NCBI RefSeq assembly: GCF_003721245.1
Contig: NZ_RIZG01000011.1
Location: forward strand, 16,290-80,289
DNA: 64,000 nucleotides
Direction of reading: 5' to 3'
Source of the DNA: Marinomonas hwangdonensis
GTDB taxonomy: Bacteria > Pseudomonadota > Gammaproteobacteria > Pseudomonadales > Marinomonadaceae
The stretch's first letter is position 1; the number at the start of each line of letters is the position of its first letter. Shown here one piece after another: positions 55,043 through 63,914 of the stretch. The notes beneath the pieces were generated by a model, which saw only the letters and a program-made list of their open reading frames with translations, made no database searches and was not told the origin of the DNA. Made by a program: the position numbers and the translations under genes.

Positions 55043-57040
55043 TTAGGCATCGTTTTCTTTTGTTTTCGCGTATTTATAAACCGTATTACGACTGACACCA
55101 GCCGCTTTGGCTGTTTGTGAGACATTGCCTTTAAAGTCGTGCAACAGGCGTGGAATCAACCGCTCCAGCGGCTCATCTTGCCCAACACTTTCAGGTTCGG
55201 TTTGGTCAAAAGCGGCGGTATCAAGATCATCAAAGAAATCATCAGGTAAGTGCCATTCTTCCAGTATTTCTTCATCCGCCATGGCCATGCCGACTTTTAG
55301 CACGTGAACGAGCTGGCGCATGTTGCCAGGCCAAGGATGCCTCACCAATAGTTCTAACATGTCTGGTGACAAAGCGGGACCCGGCTCTTCTTTACGTAGA
55401 CGGTTATGCAGATATTGAATCAACTCGGCTTTATCAGCGCGCTCACGCAAGGCAGGTAACTCTATGTTCAAACCCGAAATTCGATAATATAAATCTTGAC
55501 GGAAACGGCCTTCTTTTACTTCGTCTTTTAAGGTGCGATTGGTGGCTGAAATCAACTTGATGTCGACCGGATACGTTTCCGTAGAGCCTAATGGCGTTAC
55601 CACTCTTTCTTGTAAAACACGCAATAAACGCGACTGTACCGCCATCGGCATTTCACCAATTTCATCCAGAAACAAGGTACCACGATGAGCACGACGAATT
55701 AAGCCAATCGAGCCTCTGTTTTGCGCACCGGTAAAAGCGCCTTTTTCATAACCAAAAAGTTCAGACTCTACCAACTCAGCCGGAATGGCTGCGCAATTTA
55801 CCGCCACCAACATCTCTTTGGCACGAGAGCTGTGATAGTGCAAACTGCGCACGAAAATTTCTTTGCCAGCACCTGTTTCCCCATGAATAAGAATCGGAAT
55901 GTCCTTTTCCATAATCTTATGGGCTTGACGGACTAAGCGCGCAACTCGCTCGTCACCATGTTCAAGTTGATCAAGCGGAATCACATTGTCTGGCACGTTC
56001 TCCATTGGTATATGGGACGATGCTTGTTTCTGCTCGTTCAATGGCCTTGCCTGCTGGATATCGACAAGCCCCGGAGATAAGGGAGGGACGTACTCGGCCC
56101 GACTGCGAAAGTCTGGCACTCGCATAATTTGTTGAATCGGCGGGATGACTTTGACATAAAATTGATATCGCCCCATAGCAACCAGCTTCATCGGCAAATT
56201 AAATGGGTGATGTTTGATTTCTCGCATTTCAATATCAAATACCTGATTAATATTGAGTAAAGCTAGGTCTCGAGCCAACACTACCTCTGCTCGACGGTTT
56301 GCCGATACTATAGTGCCATTTTCATCCAATACCAAAATACCCGACCAATGACTGTCTAAACTGACCACATTCGTATTGAAACTGAGAATAAAATGCTCTT
56401 GCTGAAAAGCGGAAAAGATCAGTCGATTTTCCACACTCAACGACATGAGCTTTACCATTCCAAAAGTGTGATCTTGGGGAAGATACGCATCCGAGGAAAT
56501 ATCCAGCACACCCACTAAATCATTTTTGGTATTGTAGATTGGCGATGCCGAACCCACCATGAAGCGATTTGCACGCAAATAATGCTCATCACGCCCAACT
56601 TGAATGGCTTGTCCCGTAATCAATGCGGTGCCTATGGCGTTCGTGCCCGCACCGGCTTCGCTCCATTGGTTTCCACTGACTAAACCATGTGAGGCACCAC
56701 TGCCAAACCTAGGCTGCCCCCAGGTATTTAGCACATGACCTTGCCGATCAGCTAACACAATCATGCACGCAGAATTACTTAAGATATTTTCGTAATAAGG
56801 CAATACTTCGTTTTCTGTGGTTTCAAGCAGGCTTCGATGCTGTTCAACTAAGTCACTAAATGTCCCCTTGGGTAAGGTCGCAAAATCAGGACGACTGGTG
56901 TGGTTCAAGCCAAATTGCTCACAACGATACCAGGAGGCTTCGATGCGTTCTTTGTGAGTGTGAGACGCAGGCGCCTCAAACATGGGGGAACGGCTACCAG
57001 CTTTTTCTTCTTGGTGACGTTTCTTATTATCGTCTTGCAT
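55043..57040 (-). CDS. AcoR-type sigma-54-dependent activator (GAF-PAS-AAA+-Fis)
   Basis: 665 residues from the ATG at 57040, with GGAG upstream. The N-terminal GAF-like sensor (RIEASWYRCEQFGL to about 210, with GAGTNAIGTALITGQ) is followed by a PAS segment (VLDENGTIVSANRRAEVVLARDLA). The AAA+ domain has GETGAGKE, GAFTGA and GTLFLDEIGEMP, all needed to activate sigma-54. A Fis-type helix-turn-helix (QTAKAAGVSRNTVYKYAK) ends it. It is divergent from the glycerol ABC operon, which has a -24/-12 promoter. AcoR itself responds to acetoin; here the ligand may be glycerol or a product. Confidence 0.92.
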   Translation of the reverse strand: MQDDNKKRHQEEKAGSRSPMFEAPASHTHKERIEASWYRCEQFGLNHTSRPDFATLPKGTFSDLVEQHRSLLETTENEVLPYYENILSNSACMIVLADRQGHVLNTWGQPRFGSGASHGLVSGNQWSEAGAGTNAIGTALITGQAIQVGRDEHYLRANRFMVGSASPIYNTKNDLVGVLDISSDAYLPQDHTFGMVKLMSLSVENRLIFSAFQQEHFILSFNTNVVSLDSHWSGILVLDENGTIVSANRRAEVVLARDLALLNINQVFDIEMREIKHHPFNLPMKLVAMGRYQFYVKVIPPIQQIMRVPDFRSRAEYVPPLSPGLVDIQQARPLNEQKQASSHIPMENVPDNVIPLDQLEHGDERVARLVRQAHKIMEKDIPILIHGETGAGKEIFVRSLHYHSSRAKEMLVAVNCAAIPAELVESELFGYEKGAFTGAQNRGSIGLIRRAHRGTLFLDEIGEMPMAVQSRLLRVLQERVVTPLGSTETYPVDIKLISATNRTLKDEVKEGRFRQDLYYRISGLNIELPALRERADKAELIQYLHNRLRKEEPGPALSPDMLELLVRHPWPGNMRQLVHVLKVGMAMADEEILEEWHLPDDFFDDLDTAAFDQTEPESVGQDEPLERLIPRLLHDFKGNVSQTAKAAGVSRNTVYKYAKTKENDA

Positions 57041-57092
57041 TGTTAACTCCAGCGCAGCCAAGATTCAAATATTCATAAGACTGTGCATAAAA

Positions 57093-57140
57093 TGTTCATC
57101 ACTATTGTTCTACTGTAAACACTTTGAACACTCCTGAACA
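57093..57140. promoter_or_regulatory. Candidate activator sites for the sigma-54 regulator
   Basis: TGTTC at 57093-57097 and 57106-57110 faces GAACA at 57126-57130 and 57136-57140, giving nested inverted half-sites. They lie about 100-150 bases upstream of the -24/-12 promoter of the transporter operon, and just upstream of the regulator gene. Confidence 0.5.
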
Positions 57141-57241
57141 GTCTTTTTTCAAAAGTGAAAAACCTTAAGAACGCCTTAATTCTTTAATTAAATTCATATA
57201 AATCAGTACTTTAATAAAAAATAAAACGTAATTATTTCATT

Positions 57242-57257
57242 TGGCATGCATATTGTA
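57242..57257 (+). promoter_or_regulatory. Sigma-54 promoter of the glycerol ABC operon
   Basis: TGGCATGCATATTGTA: GG at 57243-57244 and GT at 57255-57256 are 10 bases apart, with TGGCA and TTG matching the -24 and -12 elements; the last base of the GC pair is T. Start expected near 57268, about 85 bases before the first gene. The rest of the 311-base spacer is A+T-rich. Confidence 0.7.
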
Positions 57258-57351
57258 ATGTACTGATCTGTGTTGGTGCGTTCGCTTTTGCTTTTTTACA
57301 ACAGGAAAGCCTTGCACTAAAAAAAACAATAACAACAAAAAGGTACTTACA

Positions 57352-58440
57352 ATGTCTTTGACGCTGCAGAATGTATCGCGCGTTGTTGAAGGTGAAACCT
57401 GGATCGATGATGTTAACCTTACCCTCGAACCCGGCTCTTTCAATGTATTACTGGGTCGAACCCTATCCGGTAAAACAACGCTGATGCGACTCATGGCTGG
57501 TCTAGATAAGCCAACCAAAGGTAAAATCATCATGAATGGCGTAGATGTCACTGGCGTGCCAGTGCGTGAACGCAATATTTCTATGGTTTACCAACAATTT
57601 ATTAATTACCCCAATCTTAGTGTTTACGAAAACATCGCCTCTCCATTGCGCCTCGCGGCCATGGACGAGAAAGAAATCGATCGTCGTGTTCGTGAAACCG
57701 CCACCATGTTACGTATTGACCCTTTCCTTGATCGTCTACCGTTACAACTTTCTGGTGGACAGCAACAAAGAACCGCCATGGCGCGAGCACTCGTGAAGGA
57801 CTCTCAAATAGTCTTGTTTGATGAACCTTTGGTTAACTTAGATTACAAGTTACGTGAAGAACTCAGGCAAGAACTGCGTGCGCTTTTTAAAATCCGTAAC
57901 TGCATTGCAGTATACGCCACCACCGAACCTAACGAGGCGCTCGCACTCGGAGGCAACACCGCGGTATTAAACGAAGGTCGTCTATTGCAAATGGGGCCAA
58001 CCGCTTTGGTTTATCACCAACCAAAAAATATTGTTACCGCCGAGATGTTTTCTGAACCCCCTATTAACATTGTGAAAGGTCGAGTCAGTGAAGAAGAAGT
58101 GACCTTTGACGAAACCGTGCATTTTCGCTTAAACAGTGATTTGCGTGGTTTGAGCCCGGGTGAGTATCAATTTGGTGTGCGTGCATCCCATATTGGATTA
58201 GTCCCTCATGCCGATGACGATTTAGAGCTGCCTGTACGCGTCGATCTGGCTGAAATAAGTGGGTCAGAAACCTTTTTGCATGTACATAACCCTCATTTTG
58301 ATCTGGTACTTCACCTTTCTGGTGTTCACGCGTATCACGTGGATCAAGAAATCAAGGTCTACTTCCCGACGCACAAACTCTATGCCTTTGACGCGCAAGG
58401 CAAGATGGTGCATTCCCCAGCTCGTATGAGGGATCAGTAA
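57352..58440 (+). CDS. glpS: Glycerol ABC transporter ATP-binding protein, GlpS type
   Basis: 362 residues, MalK-like with a C-terminal OB-type regulatory domain. Walker A is GRTLSGKT near 36, Q-loop VYQQFINYPNLSVYENIA near 80-97, signature LSGGQQQRTAMARALVKD near 132-149, Walker B IVLFDEPLVNLD near 153-164. The switch position reads YATTEPNEA, with Thr in place of the usual His. It is the first of six genes matching glpSTPQUV of Rhizobium leguminosarum. The partner ATPase follows after 2 bases. Names are taken from that system and differ from E. coli glpT/glpQ. Confidence 0.9.
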   Translation: MSLTLQNVSRVVEGETWIDDVNLTLEPGSFNVLLGRTLSGKTTLMRLMAGLDKPTKGKIIMNGVDVTGVPVRERNISMVYQQFINYPNLSVYENIASPLRLAAMDEKEIDRRVRETATMLRIDPFLDRLPLQLSGGQQQRTAMARALVKDSQIVLFDEPLVNLDYKLREELRQELRALFKIRNCIAVYATTEPNEALALGGNTAVLNEGRLLQMGPTALVYHQPKNIVTAEMFSEPPINIVKGRVSEEEVTFDETVHFRLNSDLRGLSPGEYQFGVRASHIGLVPHADDDLELPVRVDLAEISGSETFLHVHNPHFDLVLHLSGVHAYHVDQEIKVYFPTHKLYAFDAQGKMVHSPARMRDQ

Positions 58441-58442
58441 TC

Positions 58443-59597
58443 ATGGCTTCTATTACATTAAATGCCCTTGCGCATACTTACACAGAAAACCCAACCAAAC
58501 CGGAAGACTATGCCATTCGTGAGATGACTCATGTGTGGGAGCAAGGTGGTGCCTTTGCTTTGCTTGGCCCTTCTGGCTGTGGCAAATCCACATTATTAAA
58601 CATTATTTCTGGCTTACTAAAACCCTCTAACGGTGAAGTCTTATTCGACGGCAAACGAGTCAATGAGCTTAAGCCAGAAGAGCGTAATATTGCTCAAGTT
58701 TTCCAATTCCCGGTGATTTACGACACCATGACAGTGTTTGACAATCTGGCCTTTCCGCTGCGTAACATTGGTGTGCCCGAGCATAAGATCAAGTCAAAAG
58801 TCCATGAAGTGGCTGAGATTTTGGAATTATCAGACCAACTGAAGCGTAAAGCAAAGGGCCTGTCAGCCGATCAAAAGCAGAAAGTCTCTATGGGACGCGG
58901 GCTAGTACGCGACAACGTATCCGCGATTTTGTTCGACGAACCTTTGACGGTCATCGACCCTCAATTGAAGTGGAAGCTACGCCGTAAGCTAAAGCAGATC
59001 CATGAGCAGTTTAATATCACCATGGTGTATGTCACCCACGATCAACTTGAGGCCTCCACTTTTGCGGACAAGATCGCGGTCATGTACAACGGCCAAATCG
59101 TTCAATTTGGCACGCCCCGAGAACTGTTTGAAAATCCCACACACACGTTTGTTGGCTATTTCATTGGCAGCCCAGGTATGAACTTCTTTGAAGCAACACT
59201 AGAAAATCGTGACCAGCAAGACAAACTCGTCTTTGGCAAAGAAGAAATATCAGTTAGTGACGCCATGTTAGCGCGCTTAAAAGCCATGGGAGCAAACAAG
59301 GTCAAAGTTGGCATTCGCCCTGAATTTGTTCATGTGTGGGACGGCAAAAACAATGATGCTTTTGCGGTTGAAGTGGACTATGTGGAGGACTTGGGTACTT
59401 ACAAGATCTTATCTTTCATTTTTCAAGGACAAATGATGAAAGCGCGCCTTAGTGAAGACCAACAGGTTCCCTCAGGGCAGATCTATGTCAGCTTTCCCGA
59501 GCAATGGACAAAAATTTATGTAGACGAATACCTCGTTGACATAACCGATTCTGCTATCGCTGTCGATCAAGCGCAGGAGATCAGCCATGCAAATTAA
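58443..59597 (+). CDS. glpT: Glycerol ABC transporter ATP-binding protein, GlpT type
   Basis: 384 residues. Walker A GPSGCGKST near 40-48, Q-loop VFQFPVIYDTMTVFDNLAFP near 84-103, Walker B AILFDEPLTVID near 160-171, and switch YVTHDQLEA near 199 are normal. The signature is LSADQKQKVSMGRGLVRD instead of LSGGQ, a degenerate form. With GlpS it would form an ATPase dimer with one standard and one altered site. It overlaps the next permease gene by 11 bases. Not related to the E. coli glycerol-3-phosphate antiporter GlpT. Confidence 0.9.
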   Translation: MASITLNALAHTYTENPTKPEDYAIREMTHVWEQGGAFALLGPSGCGKSTLLNIISGLLKPSNGEVLFDGKRVNELKPEERNIAQVFQFPVIYDTMTVFDNLAFPLRNIGVPEHKIKSKVHEVAEILELSDQLKRKAKGLSADQKQKVSMGRGLVRDNVSAILFDEPLTVIDPQLKWKLRRKLKQIHEQFNITMVYVTHDQLEASTFADKIAVMYNGQIVQFGTPRELFENPTHTFVGYFIGSPGMNFFEATLENRDQQDKLVFGKEEISVSDAMLARLKAMGANKVKVGIRPEFVHVWDGKNNDAFAVEVDYVEDLGTYKILSFIFQGQMMKARLSEDQQVPSGQIYVSFPEQWTKIYVDEYLVDITDSAIAVDQAQEISHAN

Positions 59598-60456
59598 AGT
59601 TGAAAATAACAAGGCGTGGTTCCTTGTCTTACCCGTTTTCATTATTGTGGCGTTTTCAGCCATTATCCCACTCATGACGGTGGTGAACTATTCTGTACAA
59701 GACATCTTCGACCCTTATACGCGTTACTTTGTCGGTACGGAATGGTTTGAACAAGTCATGCAAGACAGCCGTTTGCATGAAGCATTAATACGTCAGTTTA
59801 TCTTCTCTTTCACTATTCTGATCATTGAAGTGCCATTAGGGATCTGCGTTGCCTTAATGATGCCAACAAAAGGGCGTGGAGCATCGTTAGCATTGATTTT
59901 GGTCGCCATTCCATTACTCATACCTTGGAACGTAGTGGGTACTATTTGGCAAATCTTTGGTCGTGCGGATATTGGGTTGTTCGGGGCTTTTATGACAAAC
60001 ATTGGCATCGACTACAACTATTCTTCTAACCCTATAGATGCCTGGTTAACTGTTGTATTGATGGATGTATGGCATTGGACTCCTCTGATCGCTTTGCTGT
60101 GTTATTCGGGGCTTCGCTCTATTCCAGAAGTGTACTATCAAGCCGCGCGTATTGACCAAGCCTCCCGATGGGCGGTCTTCCGCTACATCCAATTGCCAAA
60201 ACTCGCGAATGTGTTGGTTATCGGTATGCTATTGCGCTTTATGGATTCTTTTATGATCTATACAGAGCCCTTTGTATTAACTGGTGGCGGACCGGGTACA
60301 GCCACAACATTCCTCAGCCAATCCTTGGTTCAACAGGCTATCGGTCAATTTGATATTGGGCCGGCTGCGGCATTCTCATTGGTCTACTTTTTAATCATCT
60401 TGCTCGTGTGTTGGGTGTTCTATACCACCATCATGAATATGCAAAAAGACAAGTAG
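59587..60456 (+). CDS. glpP: Glycerol ABC transporter permease, GlpP type
   Basis: 289 residues, BPD_transp_1 (MalF-like) with about six hydrophobic segments; WFLVLPVFIIVAFSAIIPLMTVV is the first. The EAA loop EVYYQAARIDQASRWAVFRYIQLP near 187-210 contacts an ATPase. It starts inside the ATPase gene, so translation is coupled. The next gene is the second permease, 9 bases on. Confidence 0.92.
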   Translation: MQIKVENNKAWFLVLPVFIIVAFSAIIPLMTVVNYSVQDIFDPYTRYFVGTEWFEQVMQDSRLHEALIRQFIFSFTILIIEVPLGICVALMMPTKGRGASLALILVAIPLLIPWNVVGTIWQIFGRADIGLFGAFMTNIGIDYNYSSNPIDAWLTVVLMDVWHWTPLIALLCYSGLRSIPEVYYQAARIDQASRWAVFRYIQLPKLANVLVIGMLLRFMDSFMIYTEPFVLTGGGPGTATTFLSQSLVQQAIGQFDIGPAAAFSLVYFLIILLVCWVFYTTIMNMQKDK

Positions 60457-60465
60457 GAGAAGATT

Positions 60466-61359
60466 ATGACTCACTCAACATCACCTATGACACACAATAA
60501 AAGCGGTTCAAAAGAACAAGCTCCGGTTCATAGCCGAGCGGAACGTAAAGCTCGCAATGCGACACTACGTGGCCGCTTTGGTTTAACTCTGTACCTTATT
60601 TTACTTTTGTTGCCTATCTATTGGTTAGTCAACATGTCTTTTAAAACCAACACGGAAATTTTGAGCGGGTTGTCGTTTTTTCCCGCTGATTTCACGTTAG
60701 ACAACTATGCGAAAATCTTTAGTGACTCCACTTGGTACATGGGATATGTCAACTCCATTCTCTATGTAACGATGAATATGGTTATCAGCTTATTGGTGGC
60801 ATTGCCAGCGGCCTACGCTTTCAGTCGCTATAAGTTTATTGGCGATAAACACATGTTCTTTTGGCTATTGTCGAATCGTATGGCACCACCTGCGGTTTTC
60901 TTATTGCCTTTCTTCCAATTGTATTCCTCAGTCGGTTTATTTGACACCCACATTGCCGTAGCGCTAGCGCACTGTATCTTCACAGTGCCACTGGCTGTAT
61001 GGATACTAGAAGGTTTCATGAGTGGGGTACCACGTGAGATCGATGAAACAGCGTATATTGATGGCTATTCTTTTCCAAAGTTCTTTGTGCGTATCTTTAT
61101 TCCACTGATTCGCTCTGGTATTGGCGTAACCGCGTTCTTTTGTTTCATGTTCTCTTGGGTGGAATTGCTACTAGCCCGCACTCTGACTTCTGTCGATGCA
61201 AAACCAATCGCCGCTATCATGACTCGCACCGTCTCGGCGTCAGGCATGGACTGGGGGCTGCTAGCCGCCGCGGGTGTACTCACCATTTTGCCTGGCATGT
61301 TGGTCGTTTACTTTGTTCGTAACCACGTCGCGAAGGGCTTTGCCCTTGGCCGAGTATAA
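60466..61359 (+). CDS. glpQ: Glycerol ABC transporter permease, GlpQ type
   Basis: 297 residues, MalG-like. A 40-residue charged N-terminal extension precedes six hydrophobic segments, the first starting LTLYLILLLLPIYWLVNMSF. The EAA loop IDETAYIDGYSFPKFFVRIFIPLI lies near 190-213. TAG GAGAAG before the ATG supports the start. With the GlpP-type subunit it forms the membrane channel. Confidence 0.92.
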   Translation: MTHSTSPMTHNKSGSKEQAPVHSRAERKARNATLRGRFGLTLYLILLLLPIYWLVNMSFKTNTEILSGLSFFPADFTLDNYAKIFSDSTWYMGYVNSILYVTMNMVISLLVALPAAYAFSRYKFIGDKHMFFWLLSNRMAPPAVFLLPFFQLYSSVGLFDTHIAVALAHCIFTVPLAVWILEGFMSGVPREIDETAYIDGYSFPKFFVRIFIPLIRSGIGVTAFFCFMFSWVELLLARTLTSVDAKPIAAIMTRTVSASGMDWGLLAAAGVLTILPGMLVVYFVRNHVAKGFALGRV

Positions 61360-61370
61360 GGGGAACTATT

Positions 61371-61643
61371 ATGGCTTGGATGTCTTGGACTCTACCTACG
61401 GCTTTATTCTTTACTGGCATTGCCGTGATCTTAGTTGGCATGACCGCTTGGCAGATTATTTCACCTTGTGTGGAACGACGCGGCTTCTTGCCACTGGCAA
61501 CAACACGTGGAGATCGCCTCTTTATAGGACTGCTTAGCAGTGCTTTTATCCACCTTGCATTTGTCGCTTTGACAGATGTGAACATAGCGGTGGCCACTGT
61601 CCTATGCGTATTATGGATGATTATCCTAATGCGCTGGGGCTAG
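61371..61643 (+). CDS. glpU: Small membrane protein DUF2160 (GlpU type)
   Basis: 90 residues with two to three hydrophobic segments (WTLPTALFFTGIAVILVGMTAWQII, RLFIGLLSSAFIHLAFVAL and NIAVATVLCVLWMIILMRWG in order). It matches DUF2160, found next to glycerol ABC transporters in rhizobia and marine bacteria. Its exact role is unknown; it is thought to belong to the transporter. It lies 11 bases after the second permease gene. Confidence 0.88.
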   Translation: MAWMSWTLPTALFFTGIAVILVGMTAWQIISPCVERRGFLPLATTRGDRLFIGLLSSAFIHLAFVALTDVNIAVATVLCVLWMIILMRWG

Positions 61644-61721
61644 TCAATGTCCCTAATTCATAGGAACGATGGACTGTCTGGCATGGATGCCAAATTTAAC
61701 TAAACTTTGTTGAGGTTATAT

Positions 61722-63446
61722 ATGCACTACAATAAGAAAAAAATTGCACTCGCCGCCTTACCCTTCGCTGTCATGATGCACTCTGCCACGTTATGGGCTG
61801 ACGCATACTCAGACGCTGCTAAAAAATGGGTAGACACCGAGTTCAGTGTTTCAACACTAAACAAGCAACAACAGCTTGAAGAGATGCAATGGTTTACTGA
61901 TGCCGCTAAAAAATTCCGTGGCATGGAAATCAACGTTGCGTCAGAAACGCTAACAACTCACCAATACGAATCACAAGTTTTGGCTAAAGCCTTCGAAGAG
62001 ATCACAGGGATTAAAGTCAATCATGATCTAATCCAAGAAGGTGACGTAGTCGAAAAACTGCAAACACAGATGCAATCGGGTCGTAACATCTATGACGCTT
62101 ACGTCAATGATTCCGACTTGATTGGTACTCACTTCCGCTATGGTAAAGTTGTTCCTATTTCAGACATGATGAATGGCGATGGCATGGAATACACTTTGCC
62201 GACACTGGATCTTGCGGACTTTATAGGGCTTGACTTCACAACTGGACCTGACGGCAAGCTTTATCAGTTGCCAACTCAGCAGTTTGCAAACCTTTACTGG
62301 TTCCGTGCCGATTGGTTTGCTCGTCCTGATTTAAAAGAAAAATTTAAATCTATATATGGTTATGAACTGGGTGTGCCTGTTAACTGGTCTGCTTATGAAG
62401 ACATTGCTGAGTTCTTTACTGATAAAGTCAAGACAATTGACGGCGAACGCATATATGGCCACATGGACTACGGTAAGAAAGATCCTTCTCTTGGCTGGCG
62501 TTTTACTGATGCTTGGTTCTCTATGGCGGGTGCTGGCGACAAAGGTACACCAAATGGTTTACCTGTGGATGAATGGGGTATTCGTATCAAAGATGCGTGC
62601 TCACCTGTTGGTTCAAGTGTCTCTCGTGGCGGTGCGACAAACGGCCCAGCAGCTGTTTATGCAACAACCAAATACGTAGACTGGTTGCGTAAATACGCGC
62701 CACCAGAAGCGCAAGGAATGACATTCTCTGAATCTGGTCCTGTACCAGCTCAAGGTGGCATCGCTCAGCAAATCTTCTGGTACACCGCGTTTACGGCTGA
62801 CATGACGACGAAAGGTCTTCCTGTTGTAAACGAAGATGGCACGCCGAAATGGCGCATGGCTCCTTCTCCAGTTGGACCATACTGGGAAGAAGGCATGAAA
62901 AAAGGTTACCAAGACGTGGGTGCTTGGACATTCATGAACTCAACGCCAGATGATCGTCGTCTAGCGGCATGGATGTATGCTCAATTCACAACATCTAAAA
63001 CCGTGTCTTTGAAGAAAACCTTAGTAGGTCTAACGCCTATTCGTGAGTCGGATATCAACTCACCTGAAATGGCGGCTGCAGCACCTAAATTAGGTGGCTT
63101 AGTAGAGTTCTACAAAGGACCCGCTCGTAAACAGTGGTCTCCAACTGGAATTAACGTACCAGATTATCCTAAGCTAGCTCAACTTTGGTGGCAGTATATT
63201 TCTCAAGCAGCCAGTGGCGAAGCGACACCTCAAGAAGCCTTGAACGGTCTAGCAGCGGCACAAGACAAAGTAATGGAACGCTTAGAGCGTGCTAACGTAC
63301 AGCCGCTATGTGGACCAAAAATGAATACGCCACGTGACGAGGCTTACTGGTTAGCGCAACCTGGTTCACCAAAACCAAAATTGGCTAACGAAAAACCACA
63401 AGGTGTTACTGTGTCTTACGACGCGTTACTTCGCTCTTGGGAGTAA
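61722..63446 (+). CDS. glpV: Glycerol ABC transporter substrate-binding protein, GlpV type
   Basis: 574 residues from the ATG at 61722 (GAGG upstream); a TTG at 61707 is in frame. A signal peptide ends near WADA at residue 27. The mature protein is large for a binding protein, as in GlpV, and starts YSDAAKKWVDTEFSVSTL; the binding fold includes HQYESQVLAKAFEEITGIKVNHDLIQEGDVVEKLQTQ in its first lobe and ends with LCGPKMNTPRDEAYWLAQPG. It should capture glycerol in the periplasm. It is the last gene of the operon and is followed by a terminator. Confidence 0.92.
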   Translation: MHYNKKKIALAALPFAVMMHSATLWADAYSDAAKKWVDTEFSVSTLNKQQQLEEMQWFTDAAKKFRGMEINVASETLTTHQYESQVLAKAFEEITGIKVNHDLIQEGDVVEKLQTQMQSGRNIYDAYVNDSDLIGTHFRYGKVVPISDMMNGDGMEYTLPTLDLADFIGLDFTTGPDGKLYQLPTQQFANLYWFRADWFARPDLKEKFKSIYGYELGVPVNWSAYEDIAEFFTDKVKTIDGERIYGHMDYGKKDPSLGWRFTDAWFSMAGAGDKGTPNGLPVDEWGIRIKDACSPVGSSVSRGGATNGPAAVYATTKYVDWLRKYAPPEAQGMTFSESGPVPAQGGIAQQIFWYTAFTADMTTKGLPVVNEDGTPKWRMAPSPVGPYWEEGMKKGYQDVGAWTFMNSTPDDRRLAAWMYAQFTTSKTVSLKKTLVGLTPIRESDINSPEMAAAAPKLGGLVEFYKGPARKQWSPTGINVPDYPKLAQLWWQYISQAASGEATPQEALNGLAAAQDKVMERLERANVQPLCGPKMNTPRDEAYWLAQPGSPKPKLANEKPQGVTVSYDALLRSWE

Positions 63447-63470
63447 CCACACCTTACTCTCTCTGAACCT

Positions 63471-63497
63471 TTGACCGGCCTTGGCCGGTCTTTTTTT
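63471..63497 (+). terminator. Rho-independent terminator after glpV
   Basis: GACCGGCC, loop TT, GGCCGGTC, then seven T; 25 bases after the stop. Confidence 0.95.
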
Positions 63498-63684
63498 ACT
63501 CAAAATCCAAACAAACGCCCTCATAAAAAACTCAGACGATACCTTTAAAAAGAATAGTCTTAATAGGCCTCAGTATTCACCTTAAAGTCAGAAACGTCCC
63601 CTTCGTCTCCTTATACAAACACAAACCTTGCCATCCGGTCTGCACAGTACAGAGGTAAATGGCCTAGCTTATACGGCTCTTATG
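63498..63684. other. Non-coding stretch after the glycerol operon
   Basis: 187 bases of mixed composition with no ORF of note and no recognised RNA. It leads into the repeats that follow. Confidence 0.5.
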
Positions 63685-63870
63685 CAGAGACTCTCCCCTT
63701 GATAGTCGATTCGCGCAGACGTTCTTAGATAGCTGGTACGACACCTTCCGATCTTGAACAGAGGCTTTTTCCTTGGTCATCGATCCGCACAGATGTCCTG
63801 AGATCTCTGGTACGGCACCTTCTGATTGTGAGCAAAGACTCTCCCCTTGGTCGCCGATGCGCGCTGACGC
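63685..63870. repeat. Tandem repeat with a 74-base period
   Basis: Units start at 63685 (CAGAGACTC), 63759 (CAGAGGC) and 63833 (CAAAGACTC), exactly 74 bases apart. The first two are complete, sharing CTGGTACGRCACCTTC blocks and CTT-GTC/GAT blocks with about 70 percent identity by eye; the third is partial and runs into the inverted repeat. No coding potential is evident. Confidence 0.75.
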
Positions 63871-63914
63871 GTTGAGCCTGCGAAACAGGCGCTAGCGCAT
63901 CGGCGACCAAGGGG
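63843..63914. repeat. Perfect 20-base inverted repeat with internal hairpin
   Basis: CCCCTTGGTCGCCGATGCGC (63843-63862) is exactly the reverse complement of 63895-63914. Inside, GCCTG (63876-63880) pairs with CAGGC (63886-63890) around CGAAA. The structure could form a cruciform or a long RNA hairpin. No T-run follows. Confidence 0.85.

Noticed and set aside
63685..63870. CRISPR array
   Set aside because: The units are 74 bases long, contiguous and diverged, without short identical repeats separated by unique spacers, and no cas genes are present.
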